NCBI RefSeq assembly: GCF_947258355.1
Contig: NZ_CAMYIC010000018.1
Location: 1 to 64,000, forward strand
DNA: 64,000 nt
Origin: an uncultured Allomuricauda sp.
GTDB lineage: Bacteria > Bacteroidota > Bacteroidia > Flavobacteriales > Flavobacteriaceae
Reading direction: 5' to 3'
The notes beneath the pieces were generated by a model, which was not told the origin of the DNA, searched no databases, and saw only the letters and a list, made by a program, of their open reading frames with translations. Positions 33,702-42,128 of the stretch are shown one piece after another. Both the position numbers and the translations under genes were made by a program. How positions within the stretch are numbered: the stretch's first letter is position 1; each line of letters opens with the position of its first letter.

Positions 33702-35570
33702 ATGTTTGAAAAGGAATATGATGTTATTGTTGTAGGAGGGGGTCACGCTGGTGCGGAAGCAACCGCCGCCGCCGCCAACATGGGGTCAAGCACTTTGTTG
33801 GTTACCATGAACCTTCAGACCATAGGACAAATGTCCTGCAACCCTGCCATGGGAGGAATCGCAAAAGGGCAAATTGTTCGTGAGATTGACGCGCTTGGCG
33901 GTTACAGTGGTGTTGTTACGGACAAGTCTGCCATTCAGTTTAAGATGCTGAATAAATCCAAAGGTCCTGCCATGTGGAGTCCACGGGCACAGAATGATCG
34001 TATGCGTTTTGCAGAAGAGTGGAGGATGGCTTTGGAGAAAACACCAAATGCAGATTTCTACCAAGAAATGGTGAGTGGTCTTTTGGTAGAAGGCGATAAG
34101 GTCGTAGGGGTAAGAACCAGTCTTGGTTTGGAAATAAGAGCTAAAGCTGTAGTTCTTACAAACGGGACTTTTTTGAATGGATTAATTCATATAGGAGAGA
34201 AACAATTAGGTGGAGGAAGAGCTGGAGAAAAAGCTGCTACGGGTATAACTGAACAACTCGTTGAGCTTGGTTTTGATAGTGGCAGAATGAAGACAGGAAC
34301 ACCCCCAAGGGTTGACGGAAGGTCGTTGGATTATTCCAAAATGATTCCTCAACCTGGCGATGATCATCCAGAGAAATTCTCTTATTTGAACACTCCTATA
34401 CTTCAAACACAACGCGATTGCCACATGACCCACACAAGTAAATTGGTGCATGATTTACTTCGCGAAGGTTTTGAAAGGTCTCCAATGTTCAATGGTAGAA
34501 TTCAAAGTATTGGACCAAGATATTGCCCGTCCATTGAGGATAAGATCAATCGTTTTGCTGATAAAGATTCGCACCAAATATTTGTAGAGCCAGAAGGGTG
34601 GAATACCGTTGAGGTTTATGTAAATGGCTTCTCTACTTCGTTGCCGGAAGATGTTCAATACAAAGCGTTGAAGTCAGTAAAAGGCTTCGAGCACGTCAAA
34701 TTTTTTAGACCTGGATATGCAATTGAATATGACTATTTCCCACCAACACAATTAAAGCATACACTAGAAACCAAGTTGGTAAACAACCTGTATTTTGCTG
34801 GTCAAATTAATGGGACCACGGGTTATGAAGAAGCCGCGTCTCAAGGTTTGATGGCCGGTATAAATGCGCACTTAAAAATCAATGAAAAAGACTCCTTTAT
34901 TCTAAAAAGGGATGAGGCCTATATCGGTGTTTTGGTCGATGATTTGATCACAAAGGGGACAGAAGAGCCCTATCGTATGTTCACTTCCAGAGCAGAATAT
35001 CGAACACTGTTGCGCCAAGACAATGCCGATTTAAGATTGACTCCTAAGGGATATGAAATAGGTTTGGCCAAAGAAGAGCGTCTAAAACGGATGGAGGAGA
35101 AGATGAGAAAGTCAGATAATTTCATAGACTTTTTTAAAAAGACCAGCTTTACTACAGACGAGATTAATCCCATTTTAGAGTCTTTGAATTCTTCTTTGGT
35201 AAAGCAATCGGACAAGTTGTTCAAGGTGTTTTCTAGACCAAAGGTTACCATGAACCACATGCTTCAATTGGAATCGGTTTCCTATTTTGTAAAGCAAAAT
35301 GAATTGGATACTGAGGTGCTTGAACAGGCGGAAATCCAAGTTAAGTATTCTGGTTATATCGAAAAAGAAAAGACCAACGCGGATAAACTACAGCGTTTAG
35401 AGAATGTCCGTATCCCCGACAATTTTGATTACTCTAAACTAAAATCTTTGTCCTATGAAGCAAGGGAAAAACTAGAGTCCATACAACCAGTCACCATATC
35501 CCAGGCATCTCGAATCAGTGGGGTTTCTCCTGCCGACATAAGTGTTCTTTTGGTGTATTTGGGCAGATAA
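33702..35570 (+). CDS. mnmG: tRNA uridine-5-carboxymethylaminomethyl modification enzyme MnmG
   Basis: This 622-residue FAD/NAD(H)-binding protein works with MnmE to place the (carboxymethyl)aminomethyl group on U34 of several tRNAs. The FAD-binding loop VGGGHAGAEAT is at residues 11-21. The family signatures MSCNPAMGGIAKGQIVREID and GTFLNGLIHIG are intact, as is the C-terminal helical domain (IQPVTISQASRISGVSPADI). Its length is normal. It lies between two parS sites; in many bacteria gidA/mnmG is an origin-proximal gene. Confidence 0.97.
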   Translation: MFEKEYDVIVVGGGHAGAEATAAAANMGSSTLLVTMNLQTIGQMSCNPAMGGIAKGQIVREIDALGGYSGVVTDKSAIQFKMLNKSKGPAMWSPRAQNDRMRFAEEWRMALEKTPNADFYQEMVSGLLVEGDKVVGVRTSLGLEIRAKAVVLTNGTFLNGLIHIGEKQLGGGRAGEKAATGITEQLVELGFDSGRMKTGTPPRVDGRSLDYSKMIPQPGDDHPEKFSYLNTPILQTQRDCHMTHTSKLVHDLLREGFERSPMFNGRIQSIGPRYCPSIEDKINRFADKDSHQIFVEPEGWNTVEVYVNGFSTSLPEDVQYKALKSVKGFEHVKFFRPGYAIEYDYFPPTQLKHTLETKLVNNLYFAGQINGTTGYEEAASQGLMAGINAHLKINEKDSFILKRDEAYIGVLVDDLITKGTEEPYRMFTSRAEYRTLLRQDNADLRLTPKGYEIGLAKEERLKRMEEKMRKSDNFIDFFKKTSFTTDEINPILESLNSSLVKQSDKLFKVFSRPKVTMNHMLQLESVSYFVKQNELDTEVLEQAEIQVKYSGYIEKEKTNADKLQRLENVRIPDNFDYSKLKSLSYEAREKLESIQPVTISQASRISGVSPADISVLLVYLGR

Positions 35571-35580
35571 TTAATTAACT

Positions 35581-35596
35581 TGTTCCACGTGGAACA
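35581..35596. promoter_or_regulatory. parS site (ParB-binding), downstream of mnmG
   Basis: TGTTCCACGTGGAACA is a perfect 16-bp palindrome identical to the parS consensus. It lies 10 bases after the mnmG stop, outside coding sequence, and 1.9 kb from the site upstream of mnmG. Confidence 0.85.
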
Positions 35597-35669
35597 AGTG
35601 TCTTTTTGTTTTCATTTATATATAAGTGGCTCAGTTTTTGATTTCATTTTTTGCATAACACTATGCCAG

Positions 35670-36215
35670 ATGAAACGAATTTTACCCGCATTTTTTATTA
35701 TAGTTTTTTTAAGTTCATGTATCCCATTACGGATTGCCCCGAATATTAAAGACTATAAATTGACCCAAGGAAAACGATTTAAAAAAGGACTTCCCAAAAA
35801 GAACGTTTTTGTGTTTGAAGACCCTAAAGATGCGAATGAATTTTATGATTACATAAACACAAAGTTTCAACTCGATAATTATTATGTGGATGTACAAGTT
35901 CCGTTTTTGGTCCAAGGCAAAAGCTTTTATTTTTCGTTTTATGAAGTCGAAATTCCTACGAAGACCATTAACTTAATTCCGTTGGCCTTGGATGTTGCTT
36001 TAAATAAAGCTACAGATATGGACCCGGTTTTTGATGAGGCACATACATCACGAATAGGAAGTTGGTACATTGCCATAGAAGTTTTTAGTGATACTGAAAA
36101 GGATTGTTTAGCAGAAAATTCAATTTCAAGAGAAGAGGTTTTATCCTATCTTCGGGAATTGAAAAATGAATATTTGGCAACCGATAACTACAATGAAGTT
36201 GTTTTTAAAAACTAA
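35670..36215 (+). CDS. Putative lipoprotein of unknown function
   Basis: This 181-residue protein has a lipoprotein signal: a basic start MKR, a hydrophobic stretch and lipobox LSSC with Cys17. It continues with a charged N-terminal segment (KLTQGKRFKKGLPKK) and mixed alpha/beta sequence. A longer frame from a TTG at 35580 would read through the parS site and put residues before the signal peptide, so the ATG at 35670 is preferred. I do not recognise a family with confidence; flavobacterial genomes carry similar proteins after mnmG. Confidence 0.75.
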   Translation: MKRILPAFFIIVFLSSCIPLRIAPNIKDYKLTQGKRFKKGLPKKNVFVFEDPKDANEFYDYINTKFQLDNYYVDVQVPFLVQGKSFYFSFYEVEIPTKTINLIPLALDVALNKATDMDPVFDEAHTSRIGSWYIAIEVFSDTEKDCLAENSISREEVLSYLRELKNEYLATDNYNEVVFKN

Positions 36216-37023
36216 AGATTTTTCTGTTTCAGGGGAGCAGTTCGAATTGCTTTGGGATGAAGAATTGGATATGCTTCTAACCAAACCGCAACCTCAGAAC
36301 CTGGCACCATATTACGAAAGTGAGGACTATATATCCCATACGGACTCCAAAACCTCCTTTACAGACCGATTGTATCAGCTTGTTAAGGCAAAAAACCTTA
36401 AGAAAAAGATTCAATTAGTTGAAAATCAGGTAATTAACGCTAAAACCCTTCTGGATGTGGGGGCCGGAACAGGGGATTTTTTAATTACCGCCCAAAACTC
36501 AGGATTTACAGTCAAAGGGGTAGAGCCAAATGGTAAAGCGAGGAAACTTGCCGAACAAAAAGGCATACATCTTTTGTCAAGCTTAAAAGAGATATCCGGT
36601 CAAAAGTTTCAGGCCATAACGCTTTGGCATGTATTGGAACACCTTCCCAATCTTGACGAACAAATTAAAAACGTGGTCGATCTTTTAGAGGAGGGTGGCG
36701 TTTTGGTCATTGCGGTTCCCAACTTTAAATCGCATGATGCCAAACATTATAAATCCCACTGGGCTGCTTTTGATGTTCCTAGGCATCTTTGGCATTTTTC
36801 AAAAACATCTATTTCCAAACTTTTTGCTCCACATCAAATGGAGGTGACCAAAATAAAACCCATGTGGTTCGATGCTTTTTATGTATCCATGTTGTCAGAA
36901 AAATACAAGGGAAACAAATTCTATCTGATCAGTGCTTTTTTTGTTGGACTGTGGTCCAACATCAAGGCCATCTTTACTAAAGAGCATTCTTCTTTGATAT
37001 ACATACTTAAAAATGGGAAATAG
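36193..37023 (+). CDS. Class I SAM-dependent methyltransferase
   Basis: This 276-residue protein begins MKLFLKTKDFSVSGEQFELL. The SAM-binding motif I is LLDVGAGTGDF, then VKGVEPNG (motif II acidic/Pro) and ITLWHVLEHLPNL (motif post-I/III). This is the Methyltransf_23-like family, whose members often act on quinones, glycans or unknown small substrates. An earlier ATG at 36166 adds nine poorly conserved residues; the chosen start still overlaps the lipoprotein gene by 23 bases, which implies coupling. Substrate unknown. Confidence 0.85.
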   Translation: MKLFLKTKDFSVSGEQFELLWDEELDMLLTKPQPQNLAPYYESEDYISHTDSKTSFTDRLYQLVKAKNLKKKIQLVENQVINAKTLLDVGAGTGDFLITAQNSGFTVKGVEPNGKARKLAEQKGIHLLSSLKEISGQKFQAITLWHVLEHLPNLDEQIKNVVDLLEEGGVLVIAVPNFKSHDAKHYKSHWAAFDVPRHLWHFSKTSISKLFAPHQMEVTKIKPMWFDAFYVSMLSEKYKGNKFYLISAFFVGLWSNIKAIFTKEHSSLIYILKNGK

Positions 37024-37041
37024 GCCATTTTCACGGCCGCT

Positions 37042-37068
37042 GTTGCACGATTATGTCTTTAGTTGCAC
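37042..37068 (+). repeat. Direct repeat GTTGCAC x2, 20-bp period
   Basis: GTTGCAC occurs at 37042-37048 and again at 37062-37068, exactly 20 bases apart. This places both copies on the same helix face in the spacer upstream of the ompH-like promoter. It may be a regulator site or chance. Confidence 0.3.
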
Positions 37069-37210
37069 AACCCCACCAAACAAAAAAAATCTGCTTAAAT
37101 CGCACCGTTTCTGAACGCCGTAAAAATAAACACGTCCAATAGTGTTGGAGGGTTTCTATAGAAAACCTTTATGGCTTCTGAGAAATTAACTTTCACATCA
37201 CACAAACTTA

Positions 37211-37243
37211 TTGACTACCATTCCAAAAGCTTTTCTATTTTTG
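37211..37243 (+). promoter_or_regulatory. Promoter of the ompH-like gene
   Basis: TTG at 37211-37213 and TATTTTTG at 37236-37243 are separated by 22 bases and match the Flavobacteriia -33/-7 consensus TTG-N17-23-TAnnTTTG. The start codon lies 22 bases downstream. This is the best complete promoter in the window. Confidence 0.7.
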
Positions 37244-37264
37244 CGCATCGATAAAAAGTAAAAG

Positions 37265-37771
37265 ATGAAAAAATTAGTAGTGCTTGCGATTGCCATCACA
37301 ACCATGGCATGTCAGCAAAACAAGATTGGATATGTGGATAGTGTTAAGATCATGGACGACTATCAGGAAAAAATTGACGTTGATGCCAGATATCAAAGCA
37401 AGGCTCAAGCCATAGCCCAAAAAAGGGACAGTATTTCCCAAGCGTTCCAAATGGAATTGCAACAATTTCAAACCAAGGCACAGAGCATGTCACAGCAAAG
37501 TGCACAAGAGGAGTATTCCCAACTTCAGCAAAGAGGACAACAAATAGGGCAGCAGCTGCAACAAGAGGAACAACAGCTTCAGCAAAAAGGCCAAGCCGAA
37601 ATGGACACCTTGGTAAGAAAAGTTAAAAAAGAGATCAGAGCGTATGGTAAGGCCAACGGCTACACTTATATTTTGGGTGGGGGCGATGGTGGTTCCGTGA
37701 TTTATGGAGACGATGCTAAAGACCTAACCAACGAAATCCTCAAGATTTTGAACGATAAGTACGAGAACTAA
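37265..37771 (+). CDS. OmpH/Skp-like lipoprotein chaperone
   Basis: This 168-residue protein has a lipobox TMAC (Cys16). The Skp/OmpH fold follows: a short N-terminal strand IGYVDSVKIMDDY, a very Gln-rich coiled coil (about 45-120, QQLQQEEQQLQQKGQ) forming the tentacle, and a C-terminal strand with YTYILGGGDGGSVIYG. Skp-type proteins hold unfolded outer-membrane proteins in the periplasm. Unlike E. coli Skp, this one would be membrane-anchored by lipid. It is flanked by its own promoter and terminator. Confidence 0.88.
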   Translation: MKKLVVLAIAITTMACQQNKIGYVDSVKIMDDYQEKIDVDARYQSKAQAIAQKRDSISQAFQMELQQFQTKAQSMSQQSAQEEYSQLQQRGQQIGQQLQQEEQQLQQKGQAEMDTLVRKVKKEIRAYGKANGYTYILGGGDGGSVIYGDDAKDLTNEILKILNDKYEN

Positions 37772-37798
37772 ACTCGATAAAAGAACAGTTTGAAAAGG

Positions 37799-37822
37799 CC
37801 CACTCTAAAGAGTGGGTTTTTT
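37799..37822. terminator. Bidirectional terminator after the ompH-like gene
   Basis: CCCACTCT-AA-AGAGTGGG is followed by six T; A-rich sequence precedes it, so it can also end the convergent transcript. Confidence 0.9.
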
Positions 37823-37825
37823 GTT

Positions 37826-38401
37826 TTAAGCTCGCCTTCTTTTGAAGGCCAGAAACATAAAAATCCCAAAACCGATTTCTATGATTGAACCGGATAGAGC
37901 GGAAACGGCAGGAGACGCCTCCAAGAAAAACAGGACAAATGAAGCTGCACCCAACAATCCGCCTAAAATCCAATAGATTTTGACGCCATAAAGTGTATTG
38001 AATGTTAAATACCTTCCACCAATGATCAATAACATGCCTTGGAAAAACCAAGCATGGTTCTGTAAGGAAAGGAGTAGTGCCAAAGGAATGCACATCAACA
38101 TAAAAACAGTTGTTTCCATGACCAGTTTGCCCAAAGGATTTTGTTTGGAATGACTTCCTTGAATGCCCGCCAGTTTGGCCAGTAACAACCCTAGAGGATG
38201 AATGAGCATACCGCCAAAAAACAAGGTCCAAATAGCAGTTTGTGAAGATACCCAAAGAGCCACCATTGCGGCCACCATCCAGACCATTCCTGAAGCTAAA
38301 ATACCCACAGAGCCATTCGCATAACCTTTTCTTAAATCTGCTTGAGCAGTTGAAATGGAATTAATGGAAGAACCCTTGGTGTTGTGTAATTGTTCGTTCA
38401 T
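37826..38401 (-). CDS. Polytopic membrane protein (probably DUF7010 family)
   Basis: This 191-residue protein has a soluble N-terminus (about 1-28, ISTAQADLRKGYANG) and six hydrophobic helices, the second ending FFGGMLIHPLGLLLAKLAG. From memory this pattern corresponds to an uncharacterised family named DUF7010. No transport or enzymatic motif is visible. It is last in a run of small minus-strand membrane-protein genes and lies 18 bp after the next one upstream. Confidence 0.6.
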   Translation of the reverse strand: MNEQLHNTKGSSINSISTAQADLRKGYANGSVGILASGMVWMVAAMVALWVSSQTAIWTLFFGGMLIHPLGLLLAKLAGIQGSHSKQNPLGKLVMETTVFMLMCIPLALLLSLQNHAWFFQGMLLIIGGRYLTFNTLYGVKIYWILGGLLGAASFVLFFLEASPAVSALSGSIIEIGFGIFMFLAFKRRRA

Positions 38402-38419
38402 TATTTGATTGAAAGATGA

Positions 38420-38602
38420 TTATTTTTTGGATTTTTTCTTGTTGCCAATCATGACCAAAACCATAGCAATTATTAGTAAAATATTGGAAACCATGCCCCA
38501 AATTCCACTATTGCCATTTTTCAATTCCATCAGATTAATAATTAAAAGCACTAAACTGATTAAGATGAGCACTAAAGGAGCGATTGCTTTTTTTCCAAAC
38601 AT
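38420..38602 (-). CDS. Small two-helix membrane protein
   Basis: This 60-residue protein (MFGKKAIAPLVLILISLVLL...) has two transmembrane helices and a lysine-rich tail (GNKKKSKK), consistent with positive-inside topology. A longer frame reaching 38680 overlaps the upstream gene; the ATG at 38602, 10 bases after that gene's stop, is preferred. No family is recognised. Confidence 0.6.
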   Translation of the reverse strand: MFGKKAIAPLVLILISLVLLIINLMELKNGNSGIWGMVSNILLIIAMVLVMIGNKKKSKK

Positions 38603-38612
38603 TCGGAGAAGT

Positions 38613-39062
38613 TTAAAGTTCAATATTAAGTTGCCTCCCCTCTTCTTTGGCTTTGTTGTCCATACCGGCACCCAAGGCAAGACCTATGGACAACCCAATG
38701 GGCAAGCCAATGCCCAAAAACGCCATATTACCTAGACTGAGACCCAATGCAGCTCCAATGGGAATTCCAAAGACAGTCATTCCAAGAACAAACCATGTTT
38801 TTCTGTAATAGTTTATAGGTACAATCTTTAATTTTTGAGCCAACAAACCAATGATTTTGGACTGCTCCTTTCGGATTTCATTGCGCAAGTTTTTACCGGT
38901 GTCCGTGACCGAATTAAGTTGGTTTATGTGCTTGTTGATGACAAGCTCGATTTCTTCGGGAATCTTCTTTGTTTTCACCTCAATGATCAACCGTTCAAAT
39001 TGATTATAAGAATCCTTTGTTTTACCGGAAAGCTCTGTTCTTTGGATAGGCTCGAGAATCAT
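38613..39062 (-). CDS. Hypothetical membrane protein with glycine-rich helix pair
   Basis: The N-terminal about 85 residues of this 149-residue protein are hydrophilic and helical. Two hydrophobic segments follow (about 88-110 and 113-133), rich in Gly and Leu (PIGAALGLSLGNMAFLGIGL), in the style of glycine-zipper helices, then a charged tail. No family is recognised. It is tightly spaced with its neighbours (10-14 bp), suggesting an operon with the DoxX-like gene upstream. Confidence 0.6.
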   Translation of the reverse strand: MILEPIQRTELSGKTKDSYNQFERLIIEVKTKKIPEEIELVINKHINQLNSVTDTGKNLRNEIRKEQSKIIGLLAQKLKIVPINYYRKTWFVLGMTVFGIPIGAALGLSLGNMAFLGIGLPIGLSIGLALGAGMDNKAKEEGRQLNIEL

Positions 39063-39075
39063 TTTCTTTTTGGTT

Positions 39076-39471
39076 TTACTGCATCAAATACAACAAAAAA
39101 ACAGTGGGAATAAAATAGACCACAATGGTTTGTGCACCCACATAATCTTTGGCGACCCTTTGCCCTAACAGTAACATTAACAAGGTTATTGCGGAAAGTA
39201 TTGCCCCGTAATATCCATATTGGCTCTCCCCATCAATGGCAAACTGAAAAATGCCCACACCCGAAAGTATTCCCGAGAGCATTTCAAGCACTAAAACAAT
39301 ACTGAGTAAAGCTGGTACGGTTCCCTTGAAAATTGATTTGGAAAAATGACCGGTGAGCCAGCTTAGGTTGCCTTGCCAATCCAAAAGTTTATCTATTCCA
39401 CTCTGTAAAAATGTAATGGTCAAAAACGCCAACAATAGAATTTCCGTGGCATTCGCGAATAAATTGTTCAT
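39076..39471 (-). CDS. DoxX-like membrane protein
   Basis: This 131-residue protein has four predicted transmembrane helices. The first ends LQSGIDKLLDWQGN, matching the early G-x-x-K motif of DoxX/SURF4-like proteins, and a small-residue helix LEMLSGILSGVGIF follows. DoxX proteins are associated with redox or quinone-linked membrane functions, but the assignment here is by pattern only. Confidence 0.65.
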   Translation of the reverse strand: MNNLFANATEILLLAFLTITFLQSGIDKLLDWQGNLSWLTGHFSKSIFKGTVPALLSIVLVLEMLSGILSGVGIFQFAIDGESQYGYYGAILSAITLLMLLLGQRVAKDYVGAQTIVVYFIPTVFLLYLMQ

Positions 39472-39485
39472 GGTCAGTATTTAAA

Positions 39486-40637
39486 TTAAGCGGCCTTGGT
39501 ATGCAAGAGCCTAGTGAGCTTGATGGAAAGGTCGGTAAATATCAATTTGGAATTTCCGTTACGTTCCACGTGAAAAATCGCTTCTTCCAACTCCTTTACA
39601 ATATCCAAAATATTGTTCTCATGTACAAAAGGGGCAAATTTCCTTAGATCAAAACCCTCCATATGTACTTTGGCATATACTAACTCGTCGGCATTATAAT
39701 TGAGCAAAAGCGCTTGTCGCATCATGGTAAGGCAATAGTTAAGGAATTTTTTTTGCACTTCACGGCCCGTTTTGGCCACTTCCTCGCCCCATAAAATCAA
39801 CTCTTGTATGGCTCCTTTATTGCCCTTGGCCTTAAAAGCGCTGCGTACCCATTGCACAAACCATCGTTCAAAAACCAAATCCTCCGAATCTTTGTTCAGC
39901 AGATCAAGTGCTTTGTTGAAATTGCCGTTGGCTTCCAGGGCAATGGTCAATGCTTCGGTCTGGGAAACACCTTTGAGCAGAAGCTCGTCGGTGATGACTT
40001 GCTCCGCCAAAGGAGGGAAGTTCAATATTTGGCAACGGGAACGAATCGTATTGATGATCTGTTCCTCATCTTCCGCCAAAAGAAGCAATATGGTTTTGTT
40101 CGGAGGCTCCTCAATGAGTTTCAAAAGCTTATTGGCTGCGGAAATGTTCATCTTTTCGGCCATCCAAACAATAAGTACCTTATAACCCCCTTCGTAGGAT
40201 TTCAACGAGAGCTTTTTTACCATGTCCTGGGCTTCATCAACCCCTATCTGACCCTGTTTTTTTTCAATACCGATGTGTCTGTACCAATCAAACAAGTTGC
40301 CATAGGGCTGTTCTTTCACAAATTGTCTCCACTCTTCCAAATAATGGTCGCTTACCGCATGCGATTTTACTTTGTCCGAATTGGAAACGGGAAAGGCAAA
40401 ATGAAGGTCTGGATGCGTCAAGGAATTACATTTGGTGTTGCAAACGGTATTTTCCCCATCATTTTCGCCACCCGTATTGCCACAGAGCAGATACTGTGCA
40501 TAGGCAATAGCCATGGGAAGCACCCCGGAACCCTCCGGACCCACGAACAATTGGGCATGGGCCACCCTGCCGGTTTCCGCTGTGGTCACCAAATGGTTTT
40601 TGATGTGCTCGAGACCTAGAACATTTTTAAAAAGCAT
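39486..40637 (-). CDS. holB: DNA polymerase III subunit delta'
   Basis: This 383-residue clamp-loader subunit has an AAA+ fold. It contains GLEHIKNHLVT, a degenerate P-loop (GPEGSGVL, lacking the catalytic Lys, as expected for delta'), a four-Cys zinc-binding insertion (C-G-N-T...C-N-T-K-C) and sensor-like KLLKLIEEPPNKTILLLLAED and SRCQILNFPP. A longer frame to 40709 adds 24 residues without family resemblance; the chosen ATG gives the usual MLFKNVLG start. A parS-like sequence lies inside the gene near its 3' end. Confidence 0.9.
   Translation of the reverse strand: MLFKNVLGLEHIKNHLVTTAETGRVAHAQLFVGPEGSGVLPMAIAYAQYLLCGNTGGENDGENTVCNTKCNSLTHPDLHFAFPVSNSDKVKSHAVSDHYLEEWRQFVKEQPYGNLFDWYRHIGIEKKQGQIGVDEAQDMVKKLSLKSYEGGYKVLIVWMAEKMNISAANKLLKLIEEPPNKTILLLLAEDEEQIINTIRSRCQILNFPPLAEQVITDELLLKGVSQTEALTIALEANGNFNKALDLLNKDSEDLVFERWFVQWVRSAFKAKGNKGAIQELILWGEEVAKTGREVQKKFLNYCLTMMRQALLLNYNADELVYAKVHMEGFDLRKFAPFVHENNILDIVKELEEAIFHVERNGNSKLIFTDLSIKLTRLLHTKAA
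39562..39577. promoter_or_regulatory. Degenerate parS-like sequence in holB
   Basis: CGTTCCACGTGAAAAA keeps the CACGTG core and most flanking bases but misses parS consensus positions 1 and 15. It may be chance. Confidence 0.3.
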
Positions 40638-40641
40638 GTCC

Positions 40642-40649
40642 CAAAGATA
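40642..40649 (-). promoter_or_regulatory. -7 element abutting holB start
   Basis: TATCTTTG on the minus strand matches TAnnTTTG and ends only a few bases before the chosen ATG, so any transcript from it would be nearly leaderless. It may be chance. Confidence 0.35.
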
Positions 40650-40786
40650 CATTTTTAAGTGTTGAAGTATGGCATGGAACCCTTGCCCTGACCCACACTT
40701 GTTTAACATATCAAACCGAAAAGGTTAAAAAGCGGGAAACTTTGAAATATTAGGCCTGTCCGACCACGCAAAAAGCAGGAAATCTT

Positions 40787-40794
40787 TACATTTG
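40787..40794 (+). promoter_or_regulatory. -7 element for pgk
   Basis: TACATTTG matches TAnnTTTG and ends 25 bases before the pgk ATG. Confidence 0.6.
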
Positions 40795-40819
40795 AAACTC
40801 TCAAAAAAGAACATACCAC

Positions 40820-42010
40820 ATGAAGACGATAGACGATTTTAATTTCGAAGGAAAAAAAGCATTGATCAGAGTTGATTTCAACGTGCCGTTGGATGGCGAT
40901 TTCAATGTGACCGACACCAGTAGAATTGACGCAGCAAAACCAACCATTCTCAAGGTTTTGGAAGATGGCGGTTCCGCTGTTTTGATGAGCCACTTGGGCA
41001 GACCAAAGGGAAAAGCAAACCCGGATATGTCCCTGTCCCACATTACGGAAAAAGTGTCTGAAATTATCGGAGTGCAGGTAAAGTTTGCAGAGGATTGCGT
41101 AGGTGCAAAAGCTGATGGAGCAGTTGCGGAATTACAGAGCGGGGAAGTGCTTTTGTTGGAAAACCTTCGTTTTCATGCGGAGGAGGAAGCTGGTGATGAG
41201 GCCTTCGCCGAACAATTGTCCAAACACGGGGATATTTATGTGAACGACGCTTTTGGTACTGCTCACAGGGCCCATGCCTCAACAACGATTGTGGCCAAAT
41301 TTTTCCCAGAAAACAAATGTTTTGGGTATTTGTTGGCCAAAGAAATCAAAGCCATTGACAAAGTGATGGAAACAGGTGAAAAGCCTGTAACCGCAATTTT
41401 GGGAGGGGCCAAAGTATCTTCCAAGATCACCATTATCGAAAACATATTGGACAAAGTCGACAACCTCATCATTGGTGGCGGAATGACCTATACTTTTGTG
41501 AAAGCCAAAGGTGGCAAAGTGGGCGACTCTATCTGCGAGGACGATAAAATGGAGTTGGCCTTGGACATTTTAAAGCAGGCCGAAGCCAAAAACGTAAAAG
41601 TATTCTTGCCCGTTGATGTTTTGGCGGCCAACGATTTTGATAACGATGCCGACACCCAATTTGTTGATGTGGACAAGATTCCTGATGGTTGGCAAGGGTT
41701 GGACGCCGGTCCAAAGACCCTGGAAATCTTTAAACAAGCAATTTTAGCTTCCAAAACCATCTTGTGGAACGGTCCAGTAGGTGTTTTTGAAATGGAAAAC
41801 TTTGCCAAGGGAACCATTGCAGTGGGTAATTATATTGATGAGGCCACACAATCTGGGGCTTTTTCGCTTGTAGGTGGTGGAGATTCCGTTGCTGCGGTAA
41901 AACAATTCGGATTTGAAGACAAAGTTAGCTACGTATCTACAGGAGGAGGAGCCATGTTAGAGAGTTTGGAAGGTAAAACCTTACCAGGAATCGCTGCAAT
42001 ATTAGGCTAA
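40820..42010 (+). CDS. pgk: Phosphoglycerate kinase
   Basis: This 396-residue glycolytic enzyme transfers phosphate from 1,3-bisphosphoglycerate to ADP. Signatures are [11 protein letters not shown] (from residue 18), [22 protein letters not shown] [22 protein letters not shown] and the nucleotide-site [12 protein letters not shown]. Length is typical. It has its own -7 element; an MltD-like gene follows after 118 bp. Confidence 0.97.
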   Translation: MKTIDDFNFEGKKALIRVDFNVPLDGDFNVTDTSRIDAAKPTILKVLEDGGSAVLMSHLGRPKGKANPDMSLSHITEKVSEIIGVQVKFAEDCVGAKADGAVAELQSGEVLLLENLRFHAEEEAGDEAFAEQLSKHGDIYVNDAFGTAHRAHASTTIVAKFFPENKCFGYLLAKEIKAIDKVMETGEKPVTAILGGAKVSSKITIIENILDKVDNLIIGGGMTYTFVKAKGGKVGDSICEDDKMELALDILKQAEAKNVKVFLPVDVLAANDFDNDADTQFVDVDKIPDGWQGLDAGPKTLEIFKQAILASKTILWNGPVGVFEMENFAKGTIAVGNYIDEATQSGAFSLVGGGDSVAAVKQFGFEDKVSYVSTGGGAMLESLEGKTLPGIAAILG

Positions 42011-42128
42011 GTCTCACGTTGTGAGTTATTGGGGGAAACGTTAAAACTAAGAGAATTTTGTCTCTGGGCTTTACTATTTCAGAAAAAAAAGCCATTTTAG
42101 TTAGCCCCAAAAACCAAACCTTGTCCAG

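Noticed and set aside
35580..35669. N-terminal extension of the lipoprotein from a TTG, reading FHVEQ
   Set aside because: It reads through the parS palindrome and places about 30 residues before a clear lipoprotein signal peptide; the ATG at 35670 is better.
39804..40619. 271-residue plus-strand ORF over holB
   Set aside because: It is fully antisense to a well-supported DNA polymerase III delta' gene, with no recognisable motif.
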